Source: CAYQLY01 sp964418605 (GTDB taxonomy: Bacteria; Bacteroidota; Bacteroidia; Cytophagales; Cyclobacteriaceae). From it: a stretch of 64,000 nucleotides of DNA. Below, in pieces: positions 1-8,978 of the stretch; the first letter of the stretch is position 1, and each line of letters opens with the position of its first letter. The notes beneath the pieces were generated by a model, which searched no databases, was not told where the DNA came from, and saw nothing but the letters and a program-made list of their open reading frames with translations. The position numbers and the translations under genes were made by a program. The DNA lies in assembly GCA_964418605.1 (NCBI GenBank), contig CAYQLY010000002.1, forward strand, positions 124,001 to 188,000, written 5' to 3'.

Positions 1-415
1 TTATCGTATTAAAAATGGAAAAGGAGATTATGTTCGTGTTATTGAACAGTTTCAAGGTTTAGAATTAGACCATCAAGGGAATATATGGCTCGCCTTATGT
101 GTTATGGATATTTCCCCTGATCAGGATTTGGAAACACCTCTTCGAAATAGAATTATTAATATCAAGAATGGTGAAATTTTTCATTTTCCTGATATAAACC
201 AGGATATTAGAACTTCTCATCTTTCCCTTACCGAACGTGAAAAAGAAATATTGAAGCTTGTTGCACAAGGTCTTATCAGCAAGCAAATTGCTGATAAGTT
301 ATACATTAGTGTACATACGGTTAACACACATCGTCAACGTATCATTGAGAAGTTGGATGTGGCCAACACTTTTGAAGCTATTCAATATGCTTCGAAGCTT
401 GGAATCATCGCCTAG
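1..415 (+). CDS. LuxR-type HTH transcriptional regulator, 5' end cut by window
   Basis: The reading frame is open from base 2, so the gene starts upstream of the window; 137 residues are visible. The C-terminal 60 residues form a GerE/LuxR helix-turn-helix: LTEREKEILKLVAQG is followed by IADKLYISVHTVNTHRQRI. The visible N-terminal part (DHQGNIWLALCVMDISPDQD) looks like the end of a PAS-type sensory fold. That combination is common in Bacteroidota regulators that sense a small ligand or redox signal and bind DNA. An internal ATG at 104 exists, but the frame upstream looks coding, so it is not taken as the start. The gene ends one base before the convergent malic enzyme gene. The target genes cannot be told. 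Confidence 0.8.
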   Translation, partial: YRIKNGKGDYVRVIEQFQGLELDHQGNIWLALCVMDISPDQDLETPLRNRIINIKNGEIFHFPDINQDIRTSHLSLTEREKEILKLVAQGLISKQIADKLYISVHTVNTHRQRIIEKLDVANTFEAIQYASKLGIIA

Positions 416-416
416 T

Positions 417-2693
417 TTAGTTAGCCTTTTGTTGTCTATGCTGTGCATCTACAACAGCAATGGCTGCCATGTTTACAATCTCTCGGACAGAGCTCCCCAG
501 TTGTAAAATATGTACTGGTTGATTCATTCCCATGAGAATAGGGCCTATAGCATCCGCTCCTCCCATCTCCATTAAAAGTTTATAGGCAATATTTCCTGAA
601 GTTAGGTCAGGGAATATTAGTGTATTCGGTCCTTCTTGAGATAAAGCGCTAAATGGATAATTTTCTTGTTGCAAAGCTGTATTCAGCGCTATGTTTGCTT
701 GCATTTCACCTTCAATAACTAAATCCGGATAGCGTTTTTTTGCTTTTTCAGTAGCTAAGCGCATTTTTTCTGGAACATCGCCTTTGTTAGAACCAAAGTT
801 AGAGTAAGACAATAAGGCGATACGAGGCTCTATGTTAAAAGATTTTACCGTTCTTGCTGTTAATCCGATAATTTCTACTAAATCATCAACAGTTGGGTTG
901 ATATTTACAGTTGTATCTGCAAAAAAATAAGTACCTTTTTTATTGTTTATAATATACATGCCAGCTACACGATTTACTTTTTCTTCTACGCCTACAACAT
1001 GTAAAGCCGGCAAGATGGTTTTAGAATATTCTTTTGTTAAACCGGATATGAGTACATCACCTTCTCCTAATTTTAACATCATCGAACCAAAATAGTTTCG
1101 TTCGCGCATGAGCTTTTTACCTTCATAGACACTTATACCTTTTCGTTTTCTTTTCTCATATAACAGTTGACCATAATCTTCCATTTTTTTGGAATCGTCA
1201 AAAGGATCTATACATACGCAATTTTGGAGATCTAATTTGTTCTCTTCAATAATGTCTTGTATTTTTTTACGATTGCCTAATAAAATAGGGATACCGATTC
1301 CCTCTTCTTGAATGATTTGTGCTGCTTTTAATATTTTTTGATTGTCTGCCTCCGCAAAAATAATTCGTTTTGGATTTTTTTTCGCACGGCTAATAATGGA
1401 GGACATCAACCGGTCATCAATACCAATACGTTGTTTTAGTTCAATCTCATAACCTTCCCAATCGGTGATCGGTTTTTTAGCAATGCCTGTTTCAATAGCA
1501 GCTTTGGCAACAGCAGGTGAAACAGTCGTAATCAATCGAGGATCTAATGGTTTTGGGATAAGGTATTCTTTTCCAAAAAGTATTTTTTTGTCTCCGTATG
1601 CTTTACTCACCATATCAGGCACAGGTTCTTTGGCGAGTTTAGCTAAAGCATAAACAGCAGCTAACTTCATAGCTTCATTGATGCCTGTTGCACGAACATC
1701 TAGTGCTCCACGAAAAATGTAAGGAAACCCTAATACATTATTAACTTGATTAGGATAATCGGATCGCCCTGTTGCCATGATAAGATCTGTTCGGGAAGCC
1801 ATTGCGATATCATATGGTATTTCAGGATCAGGATTGGCTAATGCAAATACAATAGGGTTCTTGCCCATTGCTTTTACATCTTCTGCTTTTAAGACATTGC
1901 CCGCTGAAAGCCCAATGAATACATCAGCGCCCTTCATGGCTTCTTGAAGTGTATAAAAAGGTTGGTCAGTTGCAAATGGCCTTTTGCTTTCATCCATTTT
2001 TTCTCTATCTTTTCGTATGACACCTTCTTTATCACACATCAGGATGTTTTCTTTTTTAACACCGAGTGAAATATAAAGCTTTGTACAAGCTATAGCGGAG
2101 GCGCCAGCACCATTCACGACCATCCTGATTTCGTCAATTTTTTTATTTACAATTTCTAAGGCGTTTAAGAGTGCAGCAGATGAGATGATGGCTGTGCCGT
2201 GTTGATCATCGTGCATCAACGGAATTTTCATTTGCTTTTTTAACTCTTCTTCAATGAAAAAACTCTCAGGTGCTTTAATATCTTCTAAGTTAATTCCTCC
2301 AAATGTAGGTTCTAATGATTTTACAATTTTGACAAATTCAACAGGATCTAAGCAGTCAATTTCTATATCGAATACATCAATACCTGCAAATTTTTTAAAT
2401 AGAACCCCTTTACCTTCCATCACTGGCTTAGATGCTTCAGGGCCAATATTGCCTAGCCCCAGCACAGCTGTTCCGTTTGAAATGACAGCGACTAAATTTC
2501 CTTTGGAAGTATATTTATATACGGCTTCTTTATCTTCAGCGATCTCTTTACAAGGTTCTGCTACGCCTGGTGAGTAGGCCAATGCAAGATCCAGCTGAGA
2601 GCTTAGCATTTTAGTGGGGACAACTTCAATTTTGCCAGGCTGTGGATGCATGTGGTAATACAACGCATCTTCTTTGCGAATTTTAATAGACAT
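417..2693 (-). CDS. maeB: NADP-dependent malic enzyme with C-terminal phosphotransacetylase-like domain
   Basis: This protein decarboxylates malate to pyruvate in the cytoplasm, producing NADPH. At 758 residues it has the long MaeB architecture. The malic domain occupies about the first 420 residues, with AYSPGVAEPC, the GLGNIGPEASKPVMEGKG block carrying the catalytic Lys, and the nucleotide-binding VNGAGASAIACTKL. The remaining 330 residues resemble phosphotransacetylase (for example RIIFAEADNQKILKAA). In the MaeB family that domain is regulatory and binds acetyl-CoA rather than acting as a transacetylase. The start ATG gives the conserved MSIKIRKEDALYYH beginning. The gene stands alone and divergent from the M16-like gene, with 87 bases between them. 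Confidence 0.95.
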   Translation of the reverse strand: MSIKIRKEDALYYHMHPQPGKIEVVPTKMLSSQLDLALAYSPGVAEPCKEIAEDKEAVYKYTSKGNLVAVISNGTAVLGLGNIGPEASKPVMEGKGVLFKKFAGIDVFDIEIDCLDPVEFVKIVKSLEPTFGGINLEDIKAPESFFIEEELKKQMKIPLMHDDQHGTAIISSAALLNALEIVNKKIDEIRMVVNGAGASAIACTKLYISLGVKKENILMCDKEGVIRKDREKMDESKRPFATDQPFYTLQEAMKGADVFIGLSAGNVLKAEDVKAMGKNPIVFALANPDPEIPYDIAMASRTDLIMATGRSDYPNQVNNVLGFPYIFRGALDVRATGINEAMKLAAVYALAKLAKEPVPDMVSKAYGDKKILFGKEYLIPKPLDPRLITTVSPAVAKAAIETGIAKKPITDWEGYEIELKQRIGIDDRLMSSIISRAKKNPKRIIFAEADNQKILKAAQIIQEEGIGIPILLGNRKKIQDIIEENKLDLQNCVCIDPFDDSKKMEDYGQLLYEKRKRKGISVYEGKKLMRERNYFGSMMLKLGEGDVLISGLTKEYSKTILPALHVVGVEEKVNRVAGMYIINNKKGTYFFADTTVNINPTVDDLVEIIGLTARTVKSFNIEPRIALLSYSNFGSNKGDVPEKMRLATEKAKKRYPDLVIEGEMQANIALNTALQQENYPFSALSQEGPNTLIFPDLTSGNIAYKLLMEMGGADAIGPILMGMNQPVHILQLGSSVREIVNMAAIAVVDAQHRQQKAN

Positions 2694-2780
2694 AGAAATG
2701 GTTTTTGTTTTTTATGTAATATTGATAGTGAAAATAAACACGAATCTAGAAAAAATACGTGAATTAGAAGTACATTTTAT

Positions 2781-4085
2781 ATGTTAGATAGAACAATTGC
2801 GCCGCCTTTTTCTCTTCCATCAACTTTTATGGTTTTGCCACCAGAGAGTTTTAAAGGTAAAAATGGGATTCCTGTACATAGTATTAATTCAGGGACACAG
2901 TCTATTCTAAGGTTGGAACTGATAGTTCATACTGGATTTTTCAGAGAGCATACGGCTCTTTCTTCAAGTGTGGAAACAACTGGCACGTCTCTTTTTGCTG
3001 CTAAAATGCTTTCAGAAGGAACTAAAAATTTTACATCTAAACAAGTTCAAGATTATTTGGCTCAATATGGTGCGTTTTATGAGGTTGATCATACACCTTA
3101 TTATACTTATTTTACTTTTTATGTTCTTAAAAAATATCTTCCTTTTATCCTAACACTTAGTGATGAGCTTCTTGATAATGCATTATTTCCAGAACATGAG
3201 TGGGAAGGTATAAAAAATAGAATTCTTCAAAAGTTGCGTGTTGATCTTGAGAAAAATGATTTTGTAGCGAATCGCTCTTTTTATGAATTGTTATTTGGGA
3301 AAAACCATCCAGTCGGTAAACATCTCACTGAAGAGAGCATAAGACAAGTCTCTTTGCCTGAGATTAAAAATTTTTACCACCGTGAACTAAAAAATTCTTT
3401 ATTTGATGTTGTTCTGGCAGGGAAATTAGATGAAGGGATACAACAAGTTGTTCTTAATCATTTTGAAAAAAGAATAGTAAAAACGCATTTTCAAGAAATT
3501 GAGTTGCCATCTATTCCCAAAACATATTCGTCAAAATTGAAATTAATTGAACGACAAGGTAGTCTTCAATCGTCTATTCGCATGGGACGGCCAACCTTTC
3601 CTAAAAAACATTCGGACTATATTGATTTATCTATTTTAAATGAAGTGCTGGGGGGCTATTTCGGATCTCGATTGATGAAGAATATACGAGAAGAAAAAGG
3701 ATTTACATACGGTATAGCATCTCGCTTGCGTTCTTTTCAGCAAGAGGGTTGTTTAGTTATTGGTACAGATGTAAAAAGGGAATTTACAAAGCAAACTATT
3801 GATGAGATTTTTTATGAGCTAAAACAGCTTCGTACGGAATTAATTTCTGAAGATGAATTAATGGCTGTGAAAAACTATATGAAAGGTGAGCTTCTAGGAT
3901 CTATTGGTACCTCTTTTGAGCGAGCTGATAAGTTCAAGCATGTTTATCTACATGGGTTAGATTGTAATTTTTATCAAAAATTGTATTCTGCTATTGATGC
4001 GATTACACCAACGCGTTTATTGGAGTTAGCTAATCACTATCTTCGTGAAGAGGATATGCTTACAGTTGTTGTAGGTGGATATTAG
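2781..4085 (+). CDS. M16-family peptidase-like protein lacking the zinc site
   Basis: The 434-residue protein has the two-lobe fold of M16 (pitrilysin/MPP-like) peptidases. The C-terminal half has the typical SRLMKNIREEKGFTYGI block with the substrate-binding Arg and Tyr. At the N-terminal place where active members carry HxxEH, the sequence reads AAKMLSEGTKNFTS, with no His or Glu pair, so it should not bind zinc or cleave peptides alone. Such inactive subunits normally pair with an active M16 subunit encoded next door; none is present here. No signal peptide is seen. It may be half of a heterodimer whose partner lies elsewhere, or a scaffold protein. Confidence 0.85.
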   Translation: MLDRTIAPPFSLPSTFMVLPPESFKGKNGIPVHSINSGTQSILRLELIVHTGFFREHTALSSSVETTGTSLFAAKMLSEGTKNFTSKQVQDYLAQYGAFYEVDHTPYYTYFTFYVLKKYLPFILTLSDELLDNALFPEHEWEGIKNRILQKLRVDLEKNDFVANRSFYELLFGKNHPVGKHLTEESIRQVSLPEIKNFYHRELKNSLFDVVLAGKLDEGIQQVVLNHFEKRIVKTHFQEIELPSIPKTYSSKLKLIERQGSLQSSIRMGRPTFPKKHSDYIDLSILNEVLGGYFGSRLMKNIREEKGFTYGIASRLRSFQQEGCLVIGTDVKREFTKQTIDEIFYELKQLRTELISEDELMAVKNYMKGELLGSIGTSFERADKFKHVYLHGLDCNFYQKLYSAIDAITPTRLLELANHYLREEDMLTVVVGGY

Positions 4086-4086
4086 G

Positions 4087-5268
4087 TTACTCTACACGAA
4101 GTACAAGTCCTTTAAGGTATTCTCCTTCGGGATGGTAAATACTGATCGGGTGATCGATTGGTTGGGTGAGTTGATGTAGAACTTGCACATTTCTTTTTGC
4201 ATCTGCTGCTGCCGAAAACACAATTTTTCTAAAAAGAGTTTTATCAATATTTTGTGAGCATGAAAAGGTAAATACAATACCGCCTTTATCTATTTTTTTA
4301 AAACACTGGTAATTTAAATCTTTATAGCCTCTTGCTGCATTGGGTACTGATCGTGCATTTTTAGCGAATGCAGGTGGATCAAGGATAATCAGCTGATAGA
4401 GTTCATTAGTCTCTCGTAAAAAATCAAAACTGTCTTTTGCAATAGCTTCGTGATGCGTTGAACCACCAAAATTAAGTTTAATATTTTCATTACAACCTTG
4501 GCATGCACTTTCGGATATATCTACTGAATGGACTTGTCGAGCACCACCAGCTAAGGCGTACACACTAAATCCGCCCGTATAACTGAAGGTGTTGAGTACG
4601 GAAGCATTTTTTGAATAAGCCTGAACTAAATTTCTGTTGTCGCGTTGATCAATGAAAAAACCTGTTTTTTGTCCTTTTTCTACGTCTACGTTGAATAAAA
4701 GATTATTTTCTTTTACTGTTATAATGGATGAGGGTGGAGGATTAGTCAGCCATCCATTTGGTGTTTTGACGCCTTCTAAAAATTGAGGACTCATTTTGTT
4801 TTTTACATACACGTAAGACAGACCTAAATCTTGAAGGCTTTTGACAATAAATTCTTTCAAACGTTCAGTTCCTTGAATGAGGAGTTGAATGACGGCTACA
4901 GAATCATACACATCGATAATTAATCCAGGGAAAAAATCTCCTTCGGCATGAATAAGCCGAAAGCAGTTGGTGGACGTATTGAATACATATTTTTTGCGAA
5001 AAGCAAAAGCTTCTTTTATTTTTTTATCCCAATATTGAAAGGTATTGAGGTCTGCTGTTGGATCAGAAAATTCAACGAGTCGAACTATGATCTGGCTTTC
5101 TGGATCAAAAAAACCATATCCCAGCCATTGGTGATCAAATGAATGTACAGCTATCCATTCACCTTTTTCTGCAGAAGGCATATCTTGAACAGCTCCCGAG
5201 AAAATCCAAGGGTGTCTATTCTGAACAGATTTTTCACGACCTTTTTTTAGGCGAAGTAGTTTCGGCAT
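4087..5268 (-). CDS. Class I rRNA large-subunit methyltransferase, RlmI-like
   Basis: This is a SAM-dependent RNA cytosine-5 methyltransferase of the RlmI (YccW) group, which modifies 23S rRNA. The start is placed at the ATG at 5268, giving MPKLLRLKKGREKSVQNRHPW, the conserved PUA-domain beginning. A longer frame begins at 5346 but adds an atypical hydrophobic leader. The PUA domain covers about residues 1-80. The Rossmann methyltransferase domain includes the SAM site NTFSYTGGFSVYALAGGA, the DPPAFAK motif and FTFSCSQN with the candidate catalytic Cys. Length (393 residues) fits the family. It converges with the M16-like gene with one base between stops. Confidence 0.88.
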   Translation of the reverse strand: MPKLLRLKKGREKSVQNRHPWIFSGAVQDMPSAEKGEWIAVHSFDHQWLGYGFFDPESQIIVRLVEFSDPTADLNTFQYWDKKIKEAFAFRKKYVFNTSTNCFRLIHAEGDFFPGLIIDVYDSVAVIQLLIQGTERLKEFIVKSLQDLGLSYVYVKNKMSPQFLEGVKTPNGWLTNPPPSSIITVKENNLLFNVDVEKGQKTGFFIDQRDNRNLVQAYSKNASVLNTFSYTGGFSVYALAGGARQVHSVDISESACQGCNENIKLNFGGSTHHEAIAKDSFDFLRETNELYQLIILDPPAFAKNARSVPNAARGYKDLNYQCFKKIDKGGIVFTFSCSQNIDKTLFRKIVFSAAADAKRNVQVLHQLTQPIDHPISIYHPEGEYLKGLVLRVE

Positions 5269-5437
5269 GCCTAAAATTACGGAGAAAAAAATATAAAAAG
5301 GAATAGCTTTTTTCTCCAAGTAAGGGTAGAGGTAATAAACTTTCACTACCGTGGCTTATGAGACCTAAGTTATGATTGTCGTTACCTTTCGTAAAAGAAT
5401 TTCTACAATCGATTTTTTTACTGCTTATTTTTGTCAC

Positions 5438-6070
5438 TTAGGAAAGAGTAAGCTTAAGAAGTCGCTGTGCTTCTTTTTTAACAACACCACGTGGGCTGTC
5501 TATAAATAATTCAGCAATCAATTTTATTTCTTTTTTCAACAAAGGCCAATACGCAATGGTATGTATAAGTCCGCGCATGGCTTGGTGTGCATGCCGGTCA
5601 GCCCATTGATCAATGGCTTTTTTTAAATAAGGGTAGGCGCGTTGAGCAGCTTCTTTGCTTGTGCTTGCATAGCCAGCAATCGCAGTAATGGCATAATCTC
5701 TAGCAATGACACTTTTTTCAGTAGAAATAAGTATTTCCAATTCTGGTAGGAGCGATTCGATGAGATCGGGTTTCAGGTCGGCTACCAGTGCTAAGGCATG
5801 CATGGCTTCGAAGCGTGCGAAGGTATGTTTGCTTTTTAATAAGGCGACCAGTTTCTGCGCATACCTGGCTATTAGTTTTGGATTTTCTTTAGCCACTTCC
5901 GTCATGACTTCCGCACAGTCTATACTCAGTCGTAATTCCTCTGATTGAAGATGTTTGGCAATTTCTTTGAGAAGCTCTGGGTTTTTTAAACATTTTTGAG
6001 CAACGGCCTTATTGGATTGGCCATCGCGTTCTTTTTTTTGCGAAGAGAGTTGGGAGATAATAGATGCCAT
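5438..6070 (-). CDS. HEAT-repeat protein
   Basis: The 210-residue soluble protein is made of paired amphipathic helices of about 37-40 residues, for example AVAQKCLKNPELLKEIAKHL, FARFEAMHALALVADLKPDL and ARDYAITAIAGYASTSKEAA, typical of HEAT/armadillo repeats. There is no signal peptide or membrane segment. Repeats of this kind act as protein- or nucleic-acid-binding solenoids; no enzyme motif is visible and the partner is unknown. It lies 26 bases downstream of the pirin gene on the same strand, so the two may be cotranscribed. Confidence 0.7.
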   Translation of the reverse strand: MASIISQLSSQKKERDGQSNKAVAQKCLKNPELLKEIAKHLQSEELRLSIDCAEVMTEVAKENPKLIARYAQKLVALLKSKHTFARFEAMHALALVADLKPDLIESLLPELEILISTEKSVIARDYAITAIAGYASTSKEAAQRAYPYLKKAIDQWADRHAHQAMRGLIHTIAYWPLLKKEIKLIAELFIDSPRGVVKKEAQRLLKLTLS

Positions 6071-6096
6071 ATACTTAAGTTTATTTAAAAATATTT

Positions 6097-6816
6097 TTAC
6101 AATGTGATCATTGGCACTTCCATGAGTAATAGTTCTGTATTGTCTGTTGCTGTTACATCTAAGCGTTCCACACCTTCTACGCCTAGTCCATCACGTTTGT
6201 GTAGCGCGTGCTGATTGATTGTAGCTTCGCCTTCTATAACAAAAATATAAATTCCATTTTTTTTATTTTTCAATGGATGTGTTATAGAAAACCCTTTATC
6301 AAGTTTGCCAAGATGAAACCAAGCATCTTGATGTATCCATACACTTTTATCAGTAGCATGGGGAGAAACAATTTCTTGAAATGTATTATGTCGGTCGGCT
6401 GGATTTAATGTGAGTTGATCATAACGTGGAGTTACATTTTTTTCACGAGGGATAATCCATATTTGCAGAAGTTGAACTTCTTTGTCTTTATTTTTATTGT
6501 ATTCACTGTGTGTGATACCAGTGCCTGCGCTCATCACTTGAATGTCGCCATGTTTGATAACTTGTGTGTGCCCCATGCTATCTTTATGCTCGAGATCACC
6601 AGCTAGTGGAATAGTAATAATTTCCATATTGTTATGAGGATGAGTCCCGAAGCCCATACCTGCAGCAACGGTGTCATCATTAAGAACACGTAATGCTCCA
6701 AAATGTATGCGTTCCGGATCAAAATAAGATGCAAAACTGAACGAGTGATACGTGTTCAACCAACCATGATGGGCATGGCCTCGTGTTTCTGCTTTGTGTA
6801 AAATGAACTTGGTCAT
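6097..6816 (-). CDS. Pirin family bicupin protein
   Basis: The 239-residue protein is a pirin of the YhhW type. The N-terminal cupin has the full metal site: His59 and His61 in FGTHPHNNMEII, and His103 and Glu105 in SAGTGITHSE. The conserved opening HHGWLNTYHSFSFASYF is present. Pirins bind iron or a similar metal in the cytoplasm; some oxidise quercetin and others act as redox-sensitive regulators. The sequence alone does not tell which applies. The following HEAT-repeat gene is close enough to share its transcript. Family assignment is firm; the role is open. Confidence 0.92.
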   Translation of the reverse strand: MTKFILHKAETRGHAHHGWLNTYHSFSFASYFDPERIHFGALRVLNDDTVAAGMGFGTHPHNNMEIITIPLAGDLEHKDSMGHTQVIKHGDIQVMSAGTGITHSEYNKNKDKEVQLLQIWIIPREKNVTPRYDQLTLNPADRHNTFQEIVSPHATDKSVWIHQDAWFHLGKLDKGFSITHPLKNKKNGIYIFVIEGEATINQHALHKRDGLGVEGVERLDVTATDNTELLLMEVPMITL

Positions 6817-6890
6817 AATAAAAATTTTATGTTGTAAGTATACTTTTTTTATATTTAATATCCCATTAAATTTTAATTCAAGGTTTTTAT

Positions 6891-7340
6891 ATGATCAAAC
6901 TAATTCGAACAAAAAGCACTAACCCTGATTTTAGACATCTTATTCAATTATTAGATAAAGACTTATGGCTTAGAAATGGAGAAGGGCAAGCTGTGTACGA
7001 TGTTCATAATAAGATTGATTATTTAGAAACAGTTGTTATAGCTTATGTGAATGATGATCCTGTGGGGTGTGGATGTTTTAAAATAGTTGATAAGCATACA
7101 GTGGAACTCAAGCGGATGTTTGTTCGAGGAGATCACCGTGGAAAAGGAATTGCTTCTAAAATATTAAATGAGCTGGAACAATGGGCTCGTGAATTAACAT
7201 ACACACATGTTATATTAGAAACGGGCAAAGAACAGGTTGAAGCTATTTATTTATATAAGAAAACAGACTATCAGCTAATTGAAAACTATGGTCCTTATAT
7301 AGGTATGGATAATAGTATCTGTATGCGAAAGGGTATTTAA
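6891..7340 (+). CDS. GNAT family N-acetyltransferase
   Basis: The 149-residue protein shows the GNAT fold. Strand beta-4 with VELKRMFVRGDHRGKGIASK contains the acetyl-CoA pyrophosphate-binding loop (HRGKGIA), followed by the long helix ILNELEQWARE. A C-terminal strand pair, THVILETGKEQVEAIYLYKK, completes the acetyl-CoA site. The substrate cannot be predicted; small family members like this acetylate small amines or protein N-termini. It is a single gene, divergent from the pirin gene with 74 bases between. Confidence 0.85.
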   Translation: MIKLIRTKSTNPDFRHLIQLLDKDLWLRNGEGQAVYDVHNKIDYLETVVIAYVNDDPVGCGCFKIVDKHTVELKRMFVRGDHRGKGIASKILNELEQWARELTYTHVILETGKEQVEAIYLYKKTDYQLIENYGPYIGMDNSICMRKGI

Positions 7341-7366
7341 TACGGTACAGATGAAAAAATCAAAGC

Positions 7367-8869
7367 CTAAATTTTCAGTTTATATGTATTTAGCTGATTA
7401 GCGATTTTTCGATCATTAGAAAGGCGTGGTACTTTATTTTGTCCACCCAGCTTTCCTTCTGCTTTCATCATATTTTGGAATCCATTGGATTGAAGTACGC
7501 TGATTTTGAGGCGACATAAAATATGTCCTTTGATAAGATCATCGTAGTATACATTTAGTCGTTGCATATGTTGGTTGAGTTCTTCTGCAAAAAGATTTAA
7601 ATTTTCTGGTGGATTTGCAAATTCAATGAACCACTCGTGATGCGGTAGTCCTTCAGATGGTGTAACTTGAGGGGCAACTGTAAATTCAATGACTTGCACA
7701 GTGGGAAATTTTTCCAATGTAGCTTTCATGGCTTTTTCAACTTCTTCACCAATAACGTGTTCACCAAAAGCAGAAATAAAATGTTTGATTCGTCCGGTGA
7801 CTACTATCCGGTATGGATTTTTAGAAACAAATTTAACTGTATCACCTAAGGAATATCCCCATAAGCCCGCATTGTTGTTGAGGATGATAGCGTAGTTTAC
7901 GCCTAGCTCAACATCGGCAATTGAAATGCGGTTGGGATGATCTGAAAAATAATCTTCACTGCGTATGAACTCATAAAAAATACCTGTATTTAGAAGGAGT
8001 AACAATCCTTCTTCATGCTGGCTATCTTGAAAAGCAATAAATCCTTCTGACGCTGGATAAAGTTCAATGGAATCAATTTTCTTTCCGATAGAATCTGTTA
8101 GTTTCGCGCGATAGGGTTCGAAGTTAACTCCACCATATATAAATAATGAAAAATCAGGAAACACATCTTTTATTTTTTTTCCGGTACGTTCTTGAATACG
8201 GTCGAAATACATTTGTACCCAAGGCGGAATACCGGAGATAAGAGTCATATTTTTAGTACATGTTTGATCAACAATACGATCTAATTTTTCTTCCCAGTCC
8301 TCGATGCAGTTGGTGTTGTAGTCTGGCATTTGATTAGTGCGCAAATAGCTTGGCACATGGTGATTCACAATCCCGGATAAACGTCCGATAGGAATTTTTC
8401 CTTTTGTGTCTAATTCCGGGCTTCCAGAAAGGAAGATCAGCTTTCCATCTAAAAATGATGAACGACCCGTTTCATGAATGTAGTTGAGTAATGCATTGCG
8501 TGCGCTGTGAATATGATTGGAAATCGAATCTTTTGTAATGGGGATATATTTTACACCTGATGTTGTTCCGGATGTTTTAGCAAAATACAAGGGAAGTTCA
8601 GGCCATAACACGTCTTTTTCGCCGGCAATGATTCGTTTGATATAAGGAGACAGTGTCTCATAATCACGTAGTGGGATTTGGTTTTTAAAATCATGGTATG
8701 ATTTAATATTTTCAAATCTGTGGTCTTTGCCAAAAGCTGTATAACGTGCTTTTTGGACAAGGTGTTTCATCCATTTTTCTTGATAGGCTATGCCATCAGT
8801 GGTCCATTTTTTTTGTTGATGGACGATCCAAGAGGCGATTGGTTTACTTAAAAATGAACGAATTCCCAT
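7367..8869 (-). CDS. GH3 family acyl-adenylating protein
   Basis: At 500 residues it matches the bacterial GH3 family, relatives of the plant auxin-conjugating enzymes within the adenylate-forming superfamily. Visible motifs are the ATP-binding loop FAKTSGTTSGVKYIPIT (about residues 95-111), ELYPASEGFIAFQ (about 277-289) and the hinge-region VVTGRIKHFISAFGEHV (about 360-376). Plant enzymes join amino acids to acyl acids through an acyl-AMP; the substrate of Bacteroidota members is generally not known. The gene is single and divergent from the HtrA protease gene. Confidence 0.88.
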   Translation of the reverse strand: MGIRSFLSKPIASWIVHQQKKWTTDGIAYQEKWMKHLVQKARYTAFGKDHRFENIKSYHDFKNQIPLRDYETLSPYIKRIIAGEKDVLWPELPLYFAKTSGTTSGVKYIPITKDSISNHIHSARNALLNYIHETGRSSFLDGKLIFLSGSPELDTKGKIPIGRLSGIVNHHVPSYLRTNQMPDYNTNCIEDWEEKLDRIVDQTCTKNMTLISGIPPWVQMYFDRIQERTGKKIKDVFPDFSLFIYGGVNFEPYRAKLTDSIGKKIDSIELYPASEGFIAFQDSQHEEGLLLLLNTGIFYEFIRSEDYFSDHPNRISIADVELGVNYAIILNNNAGLWGYSLGDTVKFVSKNPYRIVVTGRIKHFISAFGEHVIGEEVEKAMKATLEKFPTVQVIEFTVAPQVTPSEGLPHHEWFIEFANPPENLNLFAEELNQHMQRLNVYYDDLIKGHILCRLKISVLQSNGFQNMMKAEGKLGGQNKVPRLSNDRKIANQLNTYKLKI

Positions 8870-8941
8870 TTGTTTGCGAATTTACCAAAAGTATATTAAA
8901 TAGCATCTAAAGAATATACCAAACTCTATTCAAATTCGTTA

Positions 8942-8949
8942 TAAATTTG
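8942..8949 (+). promoter_or_regulatory. Candidate -7 element for the HtrA protease gene
   Basis: TAAATTTG fits the Bacteroidota -7 consensus TAnnTTTG and lies 29 bases before the ATG. No clear TTG -33 box is seen at the expected distance, so support is moderate. Confidence 0.4.
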
Positions 8950-8978
8950 TTTTCTAAAATAATTTATAGATCAAACAT

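Noticed and set aside
2254..2577. 107-residue open frame on the + strand inside maeB
   Set aside because: It lies wholly within the strongly supported malic enzyme gene on the other strand and has no family features.
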